Positions 29,083 to 41,964 of a stretch of DNA of 64,000 nt are shown in pieces. The translations under genes were made by a program, and so were the position numbers. This DNA is from QVMM01 sp047030855 (GTDB taxonomy: Bacteria > Bacteroidota > Bacteroidia > Bacteroidales > Dysgonomonadaceae), in contig JBKYIJ010000009.1 of NCBI GenBank assembly GCA_047030855.1, positions 82,021 to 146,020 on the forward strand, read 5' to 3'. The notes below the pieces were generated by a model. That model was not told the DNA's origin. It ran no database searches and saw nothing but the letters and a program-made list of their open reading frames with translations. Position 1 is the stretch's first letter. Each line of letters starts with the position of its first letter.

Positions 29083-29667
29083 TTATTCTCCACCTTTAGC
29101 GGCAAGGCCTCTTGCTGCACGTGTTAATTGAACGCGACAAACAACAGCATTTTTTGCATTTAACAGTTCAAGCCCTTCGAAATTCAGCTCTCCGACTTGG
29201 ATAGATTTTCCAAGAGTAAGGTTTTCGATATTGATATGAAGTTTTTCAGGAATATCTTTATACAGAGCTTTTACTTTCAGTTTACGTGTATCCAAAGACA
29301 ATTTACCCCCGGCTTTCACACCTTCAGCCAAACCGTCCAATACTACAGGGACATCGACAATAATAGGTTTATTATCGAATACCTGTAAAAAGTCCAAATG
29401 AAGAACTTCATCAGATACAGGATGAAATTGAATATCTTTCAAAATTGCTTTTACATTTTTTCCGTCGATAGACAAATCCACTAAAAAGATTTCAGGTGTA
29501 TAAATCAATTTTCTGACATCACCCATTTTTACAACAAATGCGTCTGCCTTATCCGATTTTTCTCCGCCATATATGACAGCAGGAATAAGTTGTTCTTTAC
29601 GAAAAGCTTTTGCAGCTTTTTTGCCGGTTTCATTTCTTGAAGAACCTTGTAGTTCAAATGTTTTCAT
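29083..29667 (-). CDS. rplY: 50S ribosomal protein L25, CTC-type
   Basis: This is a 194-residue long form of L25 that binds 5S rRNA. It carries the N-terminal L25 domain (RNETGKKAAKAFRKEQLIPAVIYG) and the C-terminal TL5/CTC beta domain (HFLQ-type LHLDFLQV and LSLDTRKLKVKALYKDIPE). It is the first gene of an rplY-pth unit with a -7 box at 29750-29757. Confidence 0.95.
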   Translation of the reverse strand: MKTFELQGSSRNETGKKAAKAFRKEQLIPAVIYGGEKSDKADAFVVKMGDVRKLIYTPEIFLVDLSIDGKNVKAILKDIQFHPVSDEVLHLDFLQVFDNKPIIVDVPVVLDGLAEGVKAGGKLSLDTRKLKVKALYKDIPEKLHINIENLTLGKSIQVGELNFEGLELLNAKNAVVCRVQLTRAARGLAAKGGE

Positions 29668-29749
29668 TGTTTAATTTTAAAAATGTGTTACTCAAAATTC
29701 GGATTATGCTTCCTATTTCCCATCACACGCGGGCTTTACAAAAGCGGTG

Positions 29750-29757
29750 CAAAGATA
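29750..29757 (-). promoter_or_regulatory. -7 element TATCTTTG for rplY-pth
   Basis: On the minus strand TATCTTTG matches TAnnTTTG, giving an RNA leader of about 75 bases. In this leader GCTTT-TGT-AAAGC can form a small hairpin near the 5' end; whether it regulates is not known. Confidence 0.55.
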
Positions 29758-29804
29758 GCCATTATTTTAATACGGACAACAAAATAATAATATATTTTCA
29801 GGCA

Positions 29805-31091
29805 TTAATCCGCCAGTTCTTCATTGTCTGACAACTTGGTAACAAGCACTTTATCAATTCGGGCACCATCCATATCCACAATCTCGAAAATAAACGGTTT
29901 CCATTCAAATTTCTCACCCGTATGAGGAATATGTTCCAATTTTTCCAGAATAAGTCCGCTAACCGTATTAAAATCATAGTCGGTAAAAATATCCTCCATT
30001 CCGAAATAATCAAGGAAATCGTAAAACGGACACTGTCCGTCAACCAGCCAGCCTCCGTCTTGACGCTGTATAATTTCGAGATCTTCATATGCGTCAGGCA
30101 AAGCGCCAACTAAACCCTCCAATATATCGCGCATGGTAATTATGCCTTCGATACTCCCGAATTCGTCACAGACAAGAGCATATTGCACTTGCCTTTTCTT
30201 CATTTCATCCAACGCTTTATACACCTCCATACTTTCATGAAAATATTGCGTAGGACGAATGATATTCTCTATCTTAAAATCAGGTTTATGTATCTCACCA
30301 AACAAATCTTTCAGATACGCAACCCCCAAAATATTATCGAGGCTCTTACTGCCGACGGGATATATTTCATACAAATCATTTTTCACGGTATCAAATATTT
30401 GCTCATTCGTCATATCCGTATCTATCCACACAATTTCAGTCCGATGCGTCATAATGGTTTCGATATCCCTGTCACCCAAACTGAATACTCGCTCTACAAT
30501 ATCCTGTTCGACTTCCTTAACCTCGCCTTCATCAGTACCTTCCTGAATCATTGATTTGATTTCATCTTCCGTTACTTTATTTTCGGAAGTGTTAATTTTC
30601 AACAGATTAAACATTAAAGACATACTTTTCGATAATAGCCAAACGAAAGGCGAAGCTATTACAGAAAGTGCATACATAGGACGGGCAATTATTTTTGCCA
30701 CCTTTTCAGCAATGCTCAAACCGATTCTTTTAGGAACAAGCTCTCCAAAAATAAGCGTCAGGTAAGTAACCACAATAACTATTATTATTTGAGAAAGAGA
30801 GTATGAAATCGTCGCAGGCACACCGATATATCTCAACACAGGATCAAAATCAGCCGCTAAAACATCCCCTGAGTACATACCCGTCAAAATACCGATTAAT
30901 GTTATTCCAATCTGAACAGTTGATAAAAAGCGATCCGGTTGATTTGCAAGATTTAAAGCAGTTTTAGCAGATTTACTCCCCTGCTTGGCATCAACCGTCA
31001 AACTTGATTTTCTGGCAGAAATAACAGCTATTTCAGACATAGAAAATATTCCGTTTAATAAAATCAGAGCAATTACAATTAAGATTTCCAT
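29805..31091 (-). CDS. CNNM/CBS-domain membrane protein (hemolysin C/CorC family)
   Basis: This 428-residue protein has an N-terminal DUF21/CNNM domain with about four membrane segments (LLNGIFSMSEIAVISARKS, FGELVPKRIGL), then a CBS pair (about 200-320, IMTHRTEIVWID, CDEFGSIEGIITMRDILEGLVG), and a C-terminal CorC_HlyC domain (DGGWLVDGQCP). Relatives are linked to Mg2+ or Co2+ export; the name hemolysin is historical. It is transcribed alone, downstream of the rrn terminator. Confidence 0.92.
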   Translation of the reverse strand: MEILIVIALILLNGIFSMSEIAVISARKSSLTVDAKQGSKSAKTALNLANQPDRFLSTVQIGITLIGILTGMYSGDVLAADFDPVLRYIGVPATISYSLSQIIIVIVVTYLTLIFGELVPKRIGLSIAEKVAKIIARPMYALSVIASPFVWLLSKSMSLMFNLLKINTSENKVTEDEIKSMIQEGTDEGEVKEVEQDIVERVFSLGDRDIETIMTHRTEIVWIDTDMTNEQIFDTVKNDLYEIYPVGSKSLDNILGVAYLKDLFGEIHKPDFKIENIIRPTQYFHESMEVYKALDEMKKRQVQYALVCDEFGSIEGIITMRDILEGLVGALPDAYEDLEIIQRQDGGWLVDGQCPFYDFLDYFGMEDIFTDYDFNTVSGLILEKLEHIPHTGEKFEWKPFIFEIVDMDGARIDKVLVTKLSDNEELAD

Positions 31092-31229
31092 AAAATATCA
31101 GATGTAATATTATGTTATACAAATAATACATAATATTTTCACTTATCAAATAAGGTAAATATAATTGTTAAAAACAATCATTCTTATTTTCAATATTATT
31201 AACTAAATCACCTCAATCTTTCCTGAACG

Positions 31230-31265
31230 AAAAAACCCGTCAGGCGATATTGTATCTCTGACGGG
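31230..31265 (-). terminator. Terminator of the rRNA operon
   Basis: On the minus strand CCCGTCAG (31258-31265) pairs with CTGACGGG (31236-31243) and is followed by a T6 tract (plus-strand AAAAAA). Confidence 0.9.
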
Positions 31266-31287
31266 ATTCTTTCTTGTTGTTTAAAAA

Positions 31288-31397
31288 ACGGCGGCTTCCT
31301 ACTCTCCCACTGTTTATCGCAGTACCATCGGCGCAATAGGGCTTAACTTCTCTGTTCGGAATGGATAGAGGTGGATCCCCTACGCTATAGCCACCTT
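31288..31397 (-). rRNA. rrf: 5S ribosomal RNA
   Basis: The complement of CCTACTCTCCCACTGTTTAT and of GGTACTGCGATAAACAGTG-type blocks shows a 5S rRNA of about 110 bases in its usual place at the end of the operon, with ends paired. The ends are set by eye to a few bases. Confidence 0.93.
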
Positions 31398-31440
31398 AAT
31401 GTCTTTTTTTCTCTTCTTTTGTTTCATTTTTTATGACTGA

Positions 31441-31453
31441 TGTCAAAGAGCAA
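31441..31453 (-). promoter_or_regulatory. boxA-like antitermination element before 5S
   Basis: On the minus strand this reads TTGCTCTTTGACA, matching the classic boxA (TGCTCTTTAACA) at all but one or two bases. It lies in the 23S-5S spacer. Confidence 0.6.
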
Positions 31454-31511
31454 TACAATGGGGTACGTTATTTTCTTATATTTTAAATTTGCCTGTCTTT
31501 GCGGATAAAAA

Positions 31512-34398
<2,887 letters not shown>

Positions 34399-34517
34399 TT
34401 TGGTTATTCGATCCTTTTGATTTAAAACCGGTTTTAAGCCTGTCTTTAAAAGGTTCGCGCAACTTTAAAATATAATTCTTTTTTATACCTTACTTTATTG
34501 CTCTTTTTTTAACATCA

Positions 34518-34530
34518 TGTCAAAGATCGT
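34518..34530 (-). promoter_or_regulatory. boxA-like element between tRNA-Ala and 23S
   Basis: The minus strand reads CGATCTTTGACA, close to boxA and to the copies at 31441 and 36593. Confidence 0.5.
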
Positions 34531-34594
34531 GGTTGTTCCTGATTTTTCTTATCAGGCGGGATCGGGCTTTTCAGGCTCTTTCCTTCAACTTGTG

Positions 34595-34668
34595 TGGAGA
34601 ATAACGGATTCGAACCGTTGACCCCCTGCGTGCAAGGCAGGTGCTCTAGCCAGCTGAGCTAATCCCCC
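34595..34668 (-). tRNA. tRNA-Ala (anticodon TGC)
   Basis: A complete cloverleaf reads on the minus strand: acceptor GGGGGAT pairs with ATTCTCC, the anticodon loop gives TGC, and TTCGAATC-type T-loop follows. The 3' CCA is not encoded. It is the second tRNA in the rrn operon. Confidence 0.96.
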
Positions 34669-34678
34669 GCGTTTTTGG

Positions 34679-34752
34679 TAGTCCCAGGCAGATTTGAACT
34701 GCCGACCTCTACATTATCAGTGTAGCGCTCTAACCAACTGAGCTATAGGACT
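34679..34752 (-). tRNA. tRNA-Ile (anticodon GAT)
   Basis: The minus strand shows acceptor AGTCCTA pairing with TGGGACT, anticodon GAT in CTACACTGATAATGTAG, and a normal D and T arm. CCA is not encoded. It precedes tRNA-Ala by 10 bases. Confidence 0.96.
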
Positions 34753-34867
34753 GGCGTTTGTCTTCTGGGCCTTGGAACTTTTTTTCGGCGGGTTGTTTGT
34801 TTCCCAGCTCCTTGGTTCTCTTTTTTATTTTTTTAGTTTGGAGATTTTTTGTTTGTTTTTTAATAGA

Positions 34868-34880
34868 CATCGAAAGAGCA
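34868..34880 (-). promoter_or_regulatory. boxA-like element after 16S
   Basis: The minus strand reads TGCTCTTTCGATG, a looser match to boxA, in the 16S-tRNA-Ile spacer. Confidence 0.4.
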
Positions 34881-34911
34881 GTACACTCGAGAAAAAAAGT
34901 CGTCTCGCTCC

Positions 34912-36442
<1,531 letters not shown>

Positions 36443-36663
36443 GTATGTTCTTTGTTTTCTTATACTTTCGCAAGGGTTGGTCCTTCTTTTCTCTTGGCTC
36501 CTTCGTTTTTCCTCTTTAAGGTTTATTGACGTTGCTTTGTACTACTCTTTTGTCTTGTCTATCTATTTTTTTATCTCCAGACTGTCAAAGATCGCTTTTT
36601 TTTTCTTTTGCTAACTCTTCTGAACACACCCCTTGAAAGGGTACCATTCTCTCGTAGCGGCTG
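36443..36663 (-). other. rrn leader, non-coding, with boxA-like element
   Basis: This is about 220 bases of AT-rich leader transcribed ahead of 16S. At 36593-36605 the minus strand reads GCGATCTTTGACA, the fourth boxA-like copy in this operon. I see no gene here. Upstream of the promoter, 36696-36807 is AT-rich with nothing recognisable. Confidence 0.65.
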
Positions 36664-36695
36664 CAAAAGTATGAACTTTTATCTTATGTTCCAAA
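36664..36695 (-). promoter_or_regulatory. rrn promoter: TTTGG-N19-TACTTTTG
   Basis: On the minus strand the -33 box TTTGG (36691-36695) and -7 box TACTTTTG (36664-36671) are separated by 19 bases, a near-ideal Bacteroidetes sigma promoter, as expected for rRNA. Confidence 0.8.
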
Positions 36696-36807
36696 TATTA
36701 TAGAAACCTTTTTTTGAAAAAATATTTAGGAATCAAAAGGGACATCAAAGATACAAATAAAATTTAAACCACAAAATAATTACTTATTTTCTCATCCAAA
36801 ATAGAAA

Positions 36808-37464
36808 TTAATCTTGCTTTTTACTGACTTTGTTTCTTACAATTTCAAATATTCCGGGTAAAATAGAAACAATAACAATAATTACAATCAGAATTTTAAG
36901 ATTGCTGCGTACCCATGGTATTTCACCGACAAAATATCCTGCTAAAGTGAAAACCATTATCCAAGCTATTCCGCCTATGACATTAAACGCCGCAAAATGT
37001 TTATATCCCATTTTACCCATTCCTGCCACAAACGGGGCAAAGGTTCTTACAATCGGAACAAATCGCGCTATTATTATGGTTTTCCCTCCGTGTTTTTCAT
37101 AAAATTTATGGGTTTTCTCCAAATAACTTTGCTTAAATATCTTGGAATTGGGATTACTGAATAGTTTTTCGCCGAAAAATCTTCCTATTGTATAGTTCGT
37201 AGCATCGCCTAATACTGCCGCAATAATTAGAATCAAATTTAAAATAACAATATTAAAATTTCCCGATTGGTCTGAATGTATCAGAACTCCTGCCACAAAC
37301 AACATTGAATCTCCCGGAAGGAAAGGGGTGACGACTAATCCTGTTTCACAAAATATGATTAAGAAAAGTATCGCATAAAACCACATTCCGTATGTAGTTA
37401 TTAAATATGCTAGGGTAGCTTCGGTTTCTGTCAGCAGTTGTATTATAAAATCAAGAAATTCCAT
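36808..37464 (-). CDS. DedA/SNARE-associated membrane protein
   Basis: This 218-residue inner-membrane protein of the DedA family has the typical blocks FLPGDSMLFVAGVL, GRFFGEKLFSNP, EKTHKFYEKHGGKTIIIARFVPIVRTFAPFVAGM and GGIAWIMVF. DedA proteins are polyprenyl-phosphate or phospholipid flippases needed for membrane and pH homeostasis. It is transcribed alone, ahead of the rrn promoter on the same strand. Confidence 0.94.
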   Translation of the reverse strand: MEFLDFIIQLLTETEATLAYLITTYGMWFYAILFLIIFCETGLVVTPFLPGDSMLFVAGVLIHSDQSGNFNIVILNLILIIAAVLGDATNYTIGRFFGEKLFSNPNSKIFKQSYLEKTHKFYEKHGGKTIIIARFVPIVRTFAPFVAGMGKMGYKHFAAFNVIGGIAWIMVFTLAGYFVGEIPWVRSNLKILIVIIVIVSILPGIFEIVRNKVSKKQD

Positions 37465-37620
37465 TTGTGTTTGTATTTAACGGGGTTTTATATATTATCA
37501 AGTGTTTTATTCTTACTAAAGAAAAAATCAACGGCGAAAATAAGAAAGTCTGTATGCTTAATCTATACGTTATTACAAATTATAACATTTATTAACTTGT
37601 CAATGTTAGAATAGTATCTC

Positions 37621-37662
37621 ATAAACAAAAAGCCTCGTATATATGCGAGGCTTTTTGTTTAT
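37621..37662 (-). terminator. Long hairpin terminator of the GHL10 gene
   Basis: A perfect 17-bp stem, ATAAACAAAAAGCCTCG (37621-37637) with its complement at 37646-37662, and an 8-base loop. T-rich and A-rich arms let it work in both directions. Confidence 0.85.
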
Positions 37663-37676
37663 GATGAATAAAGAGT

Positions 37677-39629
37677 CTATTTTATGAATTTCAGACTTTT
37701 TGTTTGGGTCGGGGTAGTGATTAGGATTAAATATGTACCGTTTGCAATATCGCCGGGCAAAACATATTCTTGAAGTCCGGTTGTTTTCTGCGAAACAATA
37801 TCTGCTATTTTACTTCCGGACATATTATAGAGGGATACGGATACATGGTCCTGCACATTAACATTAGTATTCACTCTTAACAAATAATTATCTCCCTGTC
37901 TGTAAACAAAGGCTTTCGGTTCGGAAAGAGTATAGTCTTCTATAGAGTTATACTGATCATAAAACTTTATTTCGAACTCGTTGCCATATCTGTCGAAAAC
38001 AGCAACGCCATATTTATAATCAGCCAATTTATCGCTTGGTATATTATATTGGTTCACATAGGAAATATCTTCAAGATAAATTATTCTATTTGTTTCGAAA
38101 TCTGTCGCACTTGTCGGAACAAGATATATAGAATATCTTAATCCCGGATCAGGAGCATCCCATGTCAATTGATTGCCGTTTAGCTTCAGATTTGTCACTT
38201 TAGAATATTCTACATGAGTTTTCCAATCAATAGCAGGGGGTAAAGATTTGTATTTGAATTGATTATTACGAAGCTGCTTCATAAATGCCGGATTGTAGTA
38301 ATCTTTCATGCTTGTTCCTGCTCTTGAATAAAAGTGTTTAGCTGAAAAGAAAACACTTCCCGGTGCTCCCATTTTATCAGAACTTCTGTTTTTGTCTATC
38401 TGCTTCGCATATTCATTTGGAGACAACTTCAAAACCATATCTTTTAATTGGGAATCTGATGTCATCTCATTCAGAGCCATTAATTCTCTCATTGATAGAG
38501 AACTTTTAGAAACATATTCATCGCCTACCTTGATAAGCCCGGTATTATAAGATGATGCTGATTTTGAAGCGTCTAATGCCGATATCGAATGGCTTGAATA
38601 GAAATGAACATTAAAACGTGCTGCCAAATCCGACCACCAAGGGCACAGTGTATTATAACTTTGTCCGGAAGAAGTAGTCGGCCAATATAGCTGTGGGGAA
38701 ATATAATCAACAGTTCCTGCTTTCATCCAAGACACGGGATCGCAATAAATTTGTTCATACATATTTGCTCCTGTAATTCCGCTTGGCAAGGTAATACCTT
38801 CTTTCGCCGCTACGGTTTTATCCGTAGTCCAGATTCCGAAAGGCGATATTCCAAACGTTACATACGGTTTCACTTTCTGAATAGTATCATAAACCGAAGC
38901 CACCATTTTTGCGATATTATTTCTCCGCCAATCGCTGATGCTCATATTTATCGGTCTGTACTTATCCTGAGCTTTTTTATCCAAAGTGGATGGTGTTCCG
39001 TCATACGAATAAAAATAATCGTCAAAAGCTATTCCGTCAACGTCATAGTTGTTAACAATTTCACCGACAATATCCGTTATACGTTGAATAACCCCCGGTT
39101 CCCCCGGATTCAAAATAGAAGGTTGTTGTCCGTCACTATTTACAGGATATTGCAATACCCAATCAGGATTTACCTCTCTGTAATCACCTACTTTACCTTT
39201 CCATTGATCGGTTGCCGATTCGAAACGATAAGGATTCATCCACGCATGCACTTCTATACCCCTCTTATGTCCTTCCTCTATAACAAATTGAAGAGGATCG
39301 TAACCGGGATCTTTCCCGCGAAGATTTACAAGATCCGTCGACCAAGGTTCGTAAGAAGATTTATACATGGCATCACATCTCGATCTTACCTGAAAAAAGA
39401 CTGTATTCATATTAACAGAAGCCAATGAATCCAACAAATTAATCATTTCCTGCTTCTGTTTGTTAATTTGCGATGCATTTCCCGTAGTGGAAATAAGGGA
39501 CGAAGGCCAGTCTATCCTCCATACCGTAGAAAGCCATACCGAACGCAATTCTCTTTCAGGTGTGTTTTGAGAAAAAGAGAATGAAGAAAAAAGTAAAAGT
39601 AAAAATGTTAATGTAAAATACTGTTTCAT
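37677..39629 (-). CDS. Secreted GHL10-family glycoside hydrolase with a T9SS sorting tail
   Basis: A protein of about 650 residues. ATG 39629 is chosen for its clean signal peptide (MKQYFTLTFLLLLFSSFSFS); an upstream in-frame ATG at 39689 would add non-signal residues. Residues about 25-350 are the GHL10/DUF187 TIM-barrel (ELRSVWLSTVWRIDWPSS, FQVRSRCDAMYKSSYEPW, HAWMNPYRF, DGIAFDDYFY, ISPFGIW). A fibronectin-type segment follows, and the last 75 residues end in NGTYLILITTPTQTKSLKFIK, typical of type A T9SS sorting domains. Such enzymes cut peptidoglycan or polysaccharide-derived glycans; the exact bond is not known. Confidence 0.87.
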   Translation of the reverse strand: MKQYFTLTFLLLLFSSFSFSQNTPERELRSVWLSTVWRIDWPSSLISTTGNASQINKQKQEMINLLDSLASVNMNTVFFQVRSRCDAMYKSSYEPWSTDLVNLRGKDPGYDPLQFVIEEGHKRGIEVHAWMNPYRFESATDQWKGKVGDYREVNPDWVLQYPVNSDGQQPSILNPGEPGVIQRITDIVGEIVNNYDVDGIAFDDYFYSYDGTPSTLDKKAQDKYRPINMSISDWRRNNIAKMVASVYDTIQKVKPYVTFGISPFGIWTTDKTVAAKEGITLPSGITGANMYEQIYCDPVSWMKAGTVDYISPQLYWPTTSSGQSYNTLCPWWSDLAARFNVHFYSSHSISALDASKSASSYNTGLIKVGDEYVSKSSLSMRELMALNEMTSDSQLKDMVLKLSPNEYAKQIDKNRSSDKMGAPGSVFFSAKHFYSRAGTSMKDYYNPAFMKQLRNNQFKYKSLPPAIDWKTHVEYSKVTNLKLNGNQLTWDAPDPGLRYSIYLVPTSATDFETNRIIYLEDISYVNQYNIPSDKLADYKYGVAVFDRYGNEFEIKFYDQYNSIEDYTLSEPKAFVYRQGDNYLLRVNTNVNVQDHVSVSLYNMSGSKIADIVSQKTTGLQEYVLPGDIANGTYLILITTPTQTKSLKFIK

Positions 39630-39753
39630 GATTATTAAAATAAGGGATATACCATTTGAGATATAAAGATATCTATAATTAAGGAACAAAAAATCAGCGT
39701 TAATATAATTTACACAATAAATACATTAATTAACAACAGCAAAAAAAATAGTA

Positions 39754-41115
39754 TTATGAATAAGACTTCTGCTTTCTGTTTAATTTCCGGTAAATAAATG
39801 AAAACCAGATTGGAAGTATAATACCTTTGCAGACTGTCGTAACAGCCATTGCCCACCAAACGCCGACAATACCCATTTGATCGCCCAACACAAAGGCTAA
39901 AGGAATACGCAGGGCATTGAAAGTAATGTTTATCACGGCAGGAGGCACTGTCCGCCCCACTCCGTTAAACATTCCCTGAGTAGTGAGTTCCAACATCATA
40001 AAAATCTGGATCAAACCCATTATGCCCAAATATTCGGCACCCGAACGCACAGCCTCTTCCTCAGGCACGATAATACCGAATATTTGTCCGCCAAACAAAA
40101 CGAATGTTATACTTACAAATATCCCTAAAATAAGCATCATGCTTATAGCATAAATATAAGCCTTTCGTCCACGTTCTATTTTTTGGGCAGCATAATTCTG
40201 TGCGATAAATGCGCTCAAAGCCGTCGAGAACCCTTGCGAGGTAGTCCATGTAACGCCCTCTATCTGTCCGCCGGTAGTCTGAGTCATCAGTCCTATATGC
40301 CCGCCATATATCGAAGCAATCCGAGCCAACGTCATATTAATAAAGGAGTGCAAAGAGTTCATTATTGAAACGGGAGCACCAAGCGAAAGAATCCTTTTCG
40401 CATATCTCCATTTAGGCATGACTAAAAAAGTAAAATTCCCGATAATACTCTTCCTGATTTTGATATTATAGACGAAAAACAAGCAAACATATATCTGAGC
40501 TATAACAGTGCCTAAAGCCGCACCGTGCAATCCCATAGCGGGGAAAGGTCCTATCCCGAATATAAAGAACGGATCAAGAATCATATTCAGCAAAAGTCCC
40601 GAAGAATTGATTACGAATGGCGTGAAGCTACGTCCCGCACCGTTATATATTCCCGAAAAACAATAAGACATAAACTGGAAAGGAATACACACTGTCAGCA
40701 TCCGCAGATACAAAACGGCCTCATCATTTATTTCAGCAGGCAATTTAAAATATGAAAGAATAACGGGGGCAGCAATAAAATAGAATTGCGCCCAGAAAAC
40801 TCCGAGCGAAATGGCAGCGGTTGTCGTCTGAGAAGCAAAATTGAGAGCCCGACGTATTTTCTTGGCGCCGATCGACTGCCCTACCGAAACTTCAGCAGCA
40901 ATCATACCCAGTATAGCTATGGTGGACGTTAGCCAACCGAGCATACCGATTGAACCGATGGCAGCCTCTGCTTTACTACCCAAACGCCCGACCCAGAACA
41001 TTGCCATAAGATTATACGACATCTGGACAAAACTTGTCCCCATAAGAGGAAGAGCCAGTTTTATCAGGCTGGAGAATATAGGACCGTCAGTAAGATTCTG
41101 AATTTTGGATGCCAT
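39754..41115 (-). CDS. MATE family efflux transporter
   Basis: This 453-residue inner-membrane antiporter has about 12 membrane segments in two homologous halves: LALPLMGTSFVQMSYNLMAMFWVGRLG in the first, and LGAPVSIMNSLHSFINMTLARIASIYGG in the second. MATE pumps export cationic drugs in exchange for Na+ or H+. It is downstream of tRNA-Gly; a strong hairpin lies between. It is likely transcribed alone. Confidence 0.95.
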   Translation of the reverse strand: MASKIQNLTDGPIFSSLIKLALPLMGTSFVQMSYNLMAMFWVGRLGSKAEAAIGSIGMLGWLTSTIAILGMIAAEVSVGQSIGAKKIRRALNFASQTTTAAISLGVFWAQFYFIAAPVILSYFKLPAEINDEAVLYLRMLTVCIPFQFMSYCFSGIYNGAGRSFTPFVINSSGLLLNMILDPFFIFGIGPFPAMGLHGAALGTVIAQIYVCLFFVYNIKIRKSIIGNFTFLVMPKWRYAKRILSLGAPVSIMNSLHSFINMTLARIASIYGGHIGLMTQTTGGQIEGVTWTTSQGFSTALSAFIAQNYAAQKIERGRKAYIYAISMMLILGIFVSITFVLFGGQIFGIIVPEEEAVRSGAEYLGIMGLIQIFMMLELTTQGMFNGVGRTVPPAVINITFNALRIPLAFVLGDQMGIVGVWWAMAVTTVCKGIILPIWFSFIYRKLNRKQKSYS

Positions 41116-41146
41116 AAACAGAACAAAAAAGCTTCAAGTTCTTAGA

Positions 41147-41174
41147 TAAAAAAAAGTGACATTACTGTCACTTT
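41147..41174 (-). terminator. Terminator of the tRNA-Tyr/tRNA-Gly transcript
   Basis: AAAGTGACA (41153-41161) pairs with TGTCACTTT (41166-41174) around TTAC, and the minus strand continues with a T8 tract (plus-strand A8 at 41148-41155). Confidence 0.9.
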
Positions 41175-41183
41175 ATGTCTGAG

Positions 41184-41256
41184 AGCGGAAGACGGGGCTC
41201 AAACCCGCGACCCTCAGCTTGGAAGGCTAATGCTCTATCAACTGAGCTACTTCCGC
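41184..41256 (-). tRNA. tRNA-Gly (anticodon TCC)
   Basis: The minus strand shows acceptor GCGGAAG pairing with CTTCCGC, a standard D-arm (AGCTCAGTTGATAGAGC), anticodon TCC and T-arm. CCA is not encoded. It is 10 bases after tRNA-Tyr. Confidence 0.95.
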
Positions 41257-41266
41257 AATCTAGAAG

Positions 41267-41349
41267 TGGGCAGTGAAGGATTCGAACCTCCGAAGACGTA
41301 AGTCAGCTGAGTTACAGTCAGCCCCAGTTGGCCACTTTGGTAACTGCCC
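41267..41349 (-). tRNA. tRNA-Tyr (anticodon GTA)
   Basis: A class II tRNA with a long variable arm: acceptor GGGCAGT pairs with ACTGCCC, anticodon GTA in CTGACTGTAACTCAG, and T-arm GGTTCGAATCC. CCA is not encoded. The 83-base length fits tRNA-Tyr. Confidence 0.95.
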
Positions 41350-41366
41350 TTTTGTTAATTGCGATG

Positions 41367-41397
41367 CAAAGATAATAAGATTATTTATTCCTCCAAA
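41367..41397 (-). promoter_or_regulatory. tRNA operon promoter embedded at the ribH 3' end
   Basis: On the minus strand TTTGG (41393-41397) and TATCTTTG (41367-41374) are 18 bases apart. The -33 box lies inside the last codons of ribH and the -7 box just past its stop, so the tRNAs have their own promoter. Confidence 0.7.
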
Positions 41398-41872
41398 CAA
41401 AATCTATCATTTTTATGGCAGTTATTGCACATTCATCGCCTTTATTACCGTGCTTTCCTCCTGCCCTGTCAACAGCCTGCTGTATAGTTTCGGTAGTTAA
41501 TAATCCGAATATGAAAGGAATATCATACATTCTGTTAAGAGCAGTTATTCCCTGAGTAACGCCACTGCATACATAGTCGAAATGCGGTGTTTCTCCTCTT
41601 ACAACACAGCCAAGAACTATTACAGCGTCGATATCGGCCTGCTCGACCATATATCTTGAAGCAAAAACCAGTTCGAAACTGCCCGGTACAAAATCAATTA
41701 TAATGTTTTCCTCTTTTACGCCATGCTTGACAAGCGTCTTATACGCTCCGTCAAGTAAAGGAGAAGTAATATTGTCGTTCCACTCGGAAACAACTATTCC
41801 GATTTTCATATCTTTTCCGTCAGGTACTTTTGTTGCGTCGTAAGACGATAAGTTGTGGTATGCGGTTGCCAT
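41381..41872 (-). CDS. ribH: 6,7-dimethyl-8-ribityllumazine synthase
   Basis: This is the penultimate enzyme of riboflavin synthesis, 163 residues, assembling into a capsid-like or decameric particle. Family blocks are IVVSEWNDNITSPLLDGA, PGSFELVFASRYM, GCVVRGETPHFDYVC and NGVLTTE-type FGLLTTETIQQAVDRAGG. No FMN riboswitch is seen in front of it, and the upstream gene ends in a strong terminator. The tRNA-Tyr gene follows after 31 bases. Confidence 0.96.
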   Translation of the reverse strand: MATAYHNLSSYDATKVPDGKDMKIGIVVSEWNDNITSPLLDGAYKTLVKHGVKEENIIIDFVPGSFELVFASRYMVEQADIDAVIVLGCVVRGETPHFDYVCSGVTQGITALNRMYDIPFIFGLLTTETIQQAVDRAGGKHGNKGDECAITAIKMIDFVWRNK

Positions 41873-41907
41873 AATAATATTTTTGCCGTAAAGGTAATTA
41901 TAAAAAA

Positions 41908-41939
41908 ATAATGTTCTACTCTTGTATGTAGAACATTAT
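41908..41939 (-). terminator. Terminator of the 41965-42670 TPR gene
   Basis: ATAATGTTCTAC (41908-41919) pairs perfectly with GTAGAACATTAT (41928-41939) around an 8-base loop, with a T7 tract on the minus strand. Confidence 0.9.
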
Positions 41940-41964
41940 CCTGTATTTTTCTTATTACTGATTC

